A stretch of 64,000 nt of DNA, taken from assembly GCA_023388195.1 (NCBI GenBank), contig JAEWGR010000004.1, positions 17,331 through 81,330 on the forward strand, written 5' to 3'. The position numbers were made by a program, and so were the translations under genes. The notes below the pieces were generated by a model. It was given only the letters and a program-made list of their open reading frames with translations. It searched no databases and was not told where the DNA came from. Source of the DNA: Bacillota bacterium. GTDB lineage: Bacteria; Bacillota; Negativicutes; Sporomusales; Sporomusaceae. Of the stretch, positions 61,003-64,000 are shown in pieces. Each line of letters starts with the position of its first letter. Within the stretch, counting starts at the first letter, position 1.

Positions 61003-61470
61003 TTAATTCTGTAATTGGAGGGCCGGATGAGAACTCTTCAGCAGTACTTCCAGGGTCTCGATAATTTTCAGTTGTGTTTCCTCCATTAATAACATGCCAT
61101 GATTTAACAGCATTACTTGCGGGTTTAACCGGATTTGCGTCTCACGAACAGCCATTTCCAAATGCCCGATAGCGATCTCCATTTGTTCGGCAGCAGCCAG
61201 TACCTGACTATCCAGCAATCGCTCCAGCAGTATATAATGGTAGGTTTGCACCAGTTGCGCAGCCTGACTGTAGCCCTCACTATTATAATGATAACGGGCA
61301 AATTCCGAAAAATGACTAACAAACCCGGCAAATTCATGGTTAGTGGCCAGCGTCATATCCGACACGGCACTATAGATTAATTTGTTCACCTCATAAATAT
61401 AATTATTTTGCACTCTCATTAATGCCAGCAGGTTATTAATTTCCTCCGTCTGGTTAAAAAACAATGGCAT
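61003..61470 (-). CDS. Uncharacterised helical protein
   Basis: This ~155-aa protein appears almost entirely alpha-helical, with no membrane segment, no cysteines and no recognisable motif. Its sequence begins PLFFNQTEEINNLLALMRVQ. It has regular Leu/Ile/Met spacing, His and Tyr clusters (ARYHYNSEGY, VQTYHYILLE), and DUF-like character. The start is unclear: ATG 61470 has GGGGG only 2 nt away, and TTG 61479 is the alternative. A 12-bp palindrome ACACTATAGTGT lies at 61496-61507 upstream. I do not recognise the family. Confidence 0.6.
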   Translation of the reverse strand: MPLFFNQTEEINNLLALMRVQNNYIYEVNKLIYSAVSDMTLATNHEFAGFVSHFSEFARYHYNSEGYSQAAQLVQTYHYILLERLLDSQVLAAAEQMEIAIGHLEMAVRETQIRLNPQVMLLNHGMLLMEETQLKIIETLEVLLKSSHPALQLQN

Positions 61471-61495
61471 CACCCCCAAGGCGGCGCATCTGCGA

Positions 61496-61507
61496 ACACT
61501 ATAGTGT
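61496..61507. promoter_or_regulatory. Palindrome upstream of the 155-aa protein gene
   Basis: ACACTATAGTGT is a perfect 12-bp palindrome about 25 bp before the start codon. It may be an operator, though it also contains a possible -10-like TATAGT. Confidence 0.3.
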
Positions 61508-61659
61508 ATGATATTCAGTCTCTAAGCATTATGTCACTATAGAAATAGGAAAGACGCCGCTGCCTGGATTTTCTAAAAGGCATATTGGCGTTGCCGCAGC
61601 AGGATAAAATTCCCTTACCAGCGAATCATTGGGAACAAGGATTTTAAAGGAGGGTTTTT

Positions 61660-61944
61660 ATGGCGATACTTACAATAACCGACCAGGCCCTGGGGCATAT
61701 TAAAGCACAGGGTAAACCGGTATATCTTGAGCTCTTCCCGGTCATCAGCTGCTGTATTGACCTGCGGGAAAGCCCGTCTGTACGGCTGGGCCTGCCGCAC
61801 AATCCCGACAGCTATTCCCAGACAGAAATCCAGGGGGTTACGGTATATGTCCCCCATGACCTGCCCAATATTCCCCTGACCATAGCCCTCAGCAACTTTT
61901 TCACCTTTAAAAAACTGGTCATTGAAGGCTGGCAGCTGGCCTGA
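61660..61944 (+). CDS. CC/Se motif family small protein (cysteine form)
   Basis: This 94-aa protein starts AILTITDQALGHIKAQGKPVYLELFP, followed by VISCCIDLRESPSVRLG. The beginning resembles HesB/IscA-like folds, and the CC pair near residues 31-32 sits where relatives in anaerobes carry selenocysteine. Both positions here are ordinary cysteine codons, and there is no UGA. The function of the family is not known. AAAGGAGGG precedes the ATG. It stands alone, divergent from the 155-aa protein gene. Confidence 0.7.
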   Translation: MAILTITDQALGHIKAQGKPVYLELFPVISCCIDLRESPSVRLGLPHNPDSYSQTEIQGVTVYVPHDLPNIPLTIALSNFFTFKKLVIEGWQLA

Positions 61945-62097
61945 AAAAAACGTTATGACGCTTTTTCCGGCAATGGCCGTTGGGTTACCGGGGTTGCGGG
62001 CACCTTCCTCTTGAACAAGTCGGGCACATCTCGATTCCCCGCAGTTTATCAGGACGTTTAGTCTCTCAGAACTTATAAATTATGATACAGTTAAGAA

Positions 62098-62124
62098 CCC
62101 CCCTGGTGCTGAACGCCAGGGGGG
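62098..62124 (-). terminator. GC-rich hairpin after the RND permease gene
   Basis: CCCCCCTGG pairs with CCAGGGGGG around a nine-base loop, about 70 bp past the permease stop. The minus-strand tail TTCTTAACTG is only weakly U-rich, so efficiency is uncertain. Confidence 0.6.
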
Positions 62125-62194
62125 ATTCCATGAACAACATGCAACTCTCTTCTGCGTGCCGGCGACTGAAGACTAGGCACAAGCTTAGTCTTGC

Positions 62195-64000
62195 TTAAGC
62201 CTGATCCGGTTGTTCGCCCTTAAAATAATTTTGCATTCTGTCGATCAGCAGATATACCAGCGGGATAATAATCAGTGTTAAAAAGGTCGAGGTAATTAAT
62301 CCGCCAATCAATGCGACCCCCATGGAGGAACGGATTTCAGCCCCGGCGCCAATCCCCAGGGCAATCGGCAGCATCCCGAAAATCATGGCCATCGTGGTCA
62401 TTAAAATCGGCCGCAGCCGTACCGAACCGGCTTCCACCAGGGCTTCAACAACCGGTACCCCCGCCGCCCGCTGCTGATTGGTATAATCAACCAGCAAAAT
62501 AGCATTTTTAGTCACCAGACCCATGAGCATAATGATCCCGATCAGGGACATGATGTTAATCGTATTGCCTGCTATCAGCAGCCCAAGAACAGCTCCCACC
62601 AGGGAGAAAGGTAATGACAGCATAATTGTCAGGGGGTGAATAAAACTCTCAAATTCAGCTGCCAGTACCATATAAATCAGCACCACAGCCAGGATCAGCG
62701 CTTTACCGATCTCCTTGAAGGAGTTTTCCATCATCTGCGCCTGACCTACCAGCTTAGAACTGTACCCCAGGGGCAGATTCAGTTCAGGGACAAGCTCTTT
62801 GACCTTGGCAATAATTTCCCCGGGTGAAGTACCAACTGCATTGGCATACACAATAACCTGGCGCTGGCGGTCTTCACGGTCAATCTGGGTTGGACCTGAC
62901 GATAATTTTACCTCGGCAATATCACCCAGGCGGACAAAGCCATTTTTGCTGCTAAGCCGAAGATTGGCCACATCCTCCAGACTGAGCCTGTTTCCCTGCT
63001 GCAGCTGAACACGGATATCATAATCACTGTCAGCCACATTATATTGATTCTTGGCCGTTGCGCCCAAAAAGGCAGTTTGCACGGCTTTACCGGCGGTAGT
63101 CGCGTCCAGTCCGGCATCGCCGAGACGGTCCTGATCAAATTTAACCTGCACCTCCGGCTCAGACTGTTCACTGGAGATATCCACATCGGTGGTACCGGGA
63201 ATCTGCTTGATCTTTTCTGCCAGCGTAGCGGCATATTGATTCAGCAGGTCAAGCTCCGGGCCCCGCAGGGCCAGTTGAATCGGCCGGGAATCGCCGCGGC
63301 CCTGGCTTTGCCCGGGCGGCACCGATACTTTCAGCCCCTGGACATTACGAAACTTCACCCGCAGCGAATCCATAATCTCCATCATTGACCGGGAGCGTTC
63401 ACTGGAATCCACCAGCCGCACCCCGACCATCGAACGGTAAATCTGCCGGTTCGTGCCGACAACCAGATAGGCCGACTCCAGCTCGGGAATCGCCATTACC
63501 TCTTTCTCGACCTGGGCAACCAGCTCCTTACTGCGTTCAATGGAGGTTCCGGCCGGTGCCGTTATATTAATATTAAATTCACCTGAATCGTAGGTTGGCT
63601 GAAACTCGGAGCCCAAAAAGGGCAATAACAAAGCGTTCAGGAATAGGGACAACAAGGCCAGGGCTACCAGCTTTTTGGGGCGCTGCAGGGCCCAGTATAA
63701 AAGCTGCCGGTACATTTCCCGGAATGCGTCAAACCCTTGTTCCCATTTGTCCAGCACCAGTTCCAGCAAACGCAGACGCCGGCCGCCGCCCTCACCGGTC
63801 TTTAGCCAGTAAGCCGACAGCATCGGCGTAAGCGTAAAAGCAACAAACAGGGAAAATGCAACGGCAAAGGCGACAGTTAAGCCAAATTGTTTGAAAAATT
63901 GGCCGATGATTTCACCCATATTGCCGACAGGCACGAACACAGCCAGGATGGAAAAAGTGGTTGCCAAAACAGCCAGCGAAATCTCCTGCGTGCCCTCCCG
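62195..64000 (-). CDS. RND-family efflux permease (AcrB/HAE1-like), C-terminal part
   Basis: The visible 601 residues are the C-terminal part of an inner-membrane proton-driven efflux pump. The frame continues past the right edge, so the apparent TTG start at 63967 is not real. Seen are the FVAFTLTPMLSAYWL transmembrane region, a large periplasmic loop (docking and porter domains), and a second membrane set with FESFIHPLTIMLSLPFSLVG, GLVTKNAILLVDYTNQ and GGLITSTFLTLIIIPLVYLL. Such pumps span a two-membrane envelope with an adaptor and an outer-membrane channel, which supports a diderm host. The partner genes would lie upstream, outside the window. Confidence 0.93.
   Translation of the reverse strand, partial: REGTQEISLAVLATTFSILAVFVPVGNMGEIIGQFFKQFGLTVAFAVAFSLFVAFTLTPMLSAYWLKTGEGGGRRLRLLELVLDKWEQGFDAFREMYRQLLYWALQRPKKLVALALLSLFLNALLLPFLGSEFQPTYDSGEFNINITAPAGTSIERSKELVAQVEKEVMAIPELESAYLVVGTNRQIYRSMVGVRLVDSSERSRSMMEIMDSLRVKFRNVQGLKVSVPPGQSQGRGDSRPIQLALRGPELDLLNQYAATLAEKIKQIPGTTDVDISSEQSEPEVQVKFDQDRLGDAGLDATTAGKAVQTAFLGATAKNQYNVADSDYDIRVQLQQGNRLSLEDVANLRLSSKNGFVRLGDIAEVKLSSGPTQIDREDRQRQVIVYANAVGTSPGEIIAKVKELVPELNLPLGYSSKLVGQAQMMENSFKEIGKALILAVVLIYMVLAAEFESFIHPLTIMLSLPFSLVGAVLGLLIAGNTINIMSLIGIIMLMGLVTKNAILLVDYTNQQRAAGVPVVEALVEAGSVRLRPILMTTMAMIFGMLPIALGIGAGAEIRSSMGVALIGGLITSTFLTLIIIPLVYLLIDRMQNYFKGEQPDQA

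Noticed and set aside
61660..61944. Selenocysteine codon in the CC/Se protein
   Set aside because: Both motif positions are ordinary cysteine codons and no in-frame UGA is present.
63967..64000. RND permease starting at TTG 63967
   Set aside because: The frame is open upstream to the window edge, and the protein begins in the middle of a transmembrane region, so the true start is outside.
1..64000. tRNA, rRNA, insertion sequences or prophage genes
   Set aside because: I found no tRNA cloverleaf, rRNA core, transposase or phage structural gene. The region looks like conserved chromosomal backbone.

Overview
The window is a compact bacterial chromosome segment in which nearly all genes lie on the minus strand. 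Three things point to an endospore-forming, diderm Firmicute of the Negativicutes (Sporomusaceae-like): forespore and mother-cell sporulation genes (spoIIGA, sigE, sigG, spoIIR, spoVD), RND-type efflux typical of an outer-membrane cell, and a full anaerobic corrin pathway beside class III ribonucleotide reductase. The genus assignment is inference. Names come from reading the proteins and motifs; no database search was run.

Layout, left to right. 1-3.7 kb: the end of a B12-binding radical SAM protein, then nrdR-nrdD-nrdG (transcribed leftward) behind two NrdR boxes 31 bp apart. 4.0-4.3 kb: a plus-strand YlmC/YmxH sporulation PRC-barrel gene. 4.7-7.9 kb: spoIIGA-sigE-sigG-spoIIR, the whole signalling set for activating sigma-E, with a near-ideal sigma-F promoter before sigG. 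8.1-28.2 kb: the division and cell-wall (dcw) cluster, mraZ-rsmH-ftsL-spoVD-murE-murF-mraY-murD-ftsW-murG-murC-murA-ddl-ftsQ-DUF881-sbp-ftsA-ftsZ. It starts at a textbook triple MraZ box, lacks murB, and is interrupted between ddl and ftsQ by a 124-bp tandem repeat that can fold as RNA.

28.2-33.9 kb: a polysaccharide deacetylase, lgt, a small redox-disulfide protein, feoB-feoA, thioredoxin, a CoA-binding protein and a cyclophilin. 33.9-34.3 kb: a gene-free stretch with nested stems ending in a terminator, which I cannot assign to a known RNA family. 34.3-48.9 kb: one long cobalamin operon, cbiD-E-T-F-G-H-J-C-A-cobU-cbiP-cbiB-cobS-pduX-cobD-cobC, under a cobalamin riboswitch. Its terminator hairpin also carries the Shine-Dalgarno sequence of cbiD.

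49-52 kb: a plus-strand lactate-oxidation pair (LutC/LldG and a fused LutB-LutA/LldH protein) with a GntR-type operator. 52-64 kb: a GT39-like glycosyltransferase with a ChbG/HpnK-type deacetylase; a small 12-letter-alphabet protein that may be a spore protein; queC-folE2; an HD-GYP protein; larB-larC-rnhC (nickel-pincer cofactor genes that fit with lactate metabolism); an unrecognised 155-aa protein; a CC/Se-motif small protein; and the C-terminal part of an RND permease cut by the window edge. TTG and GTG starts are frequent, and several starts were moved from the longest ORF to the codon preceded by a ribosome-binding site.
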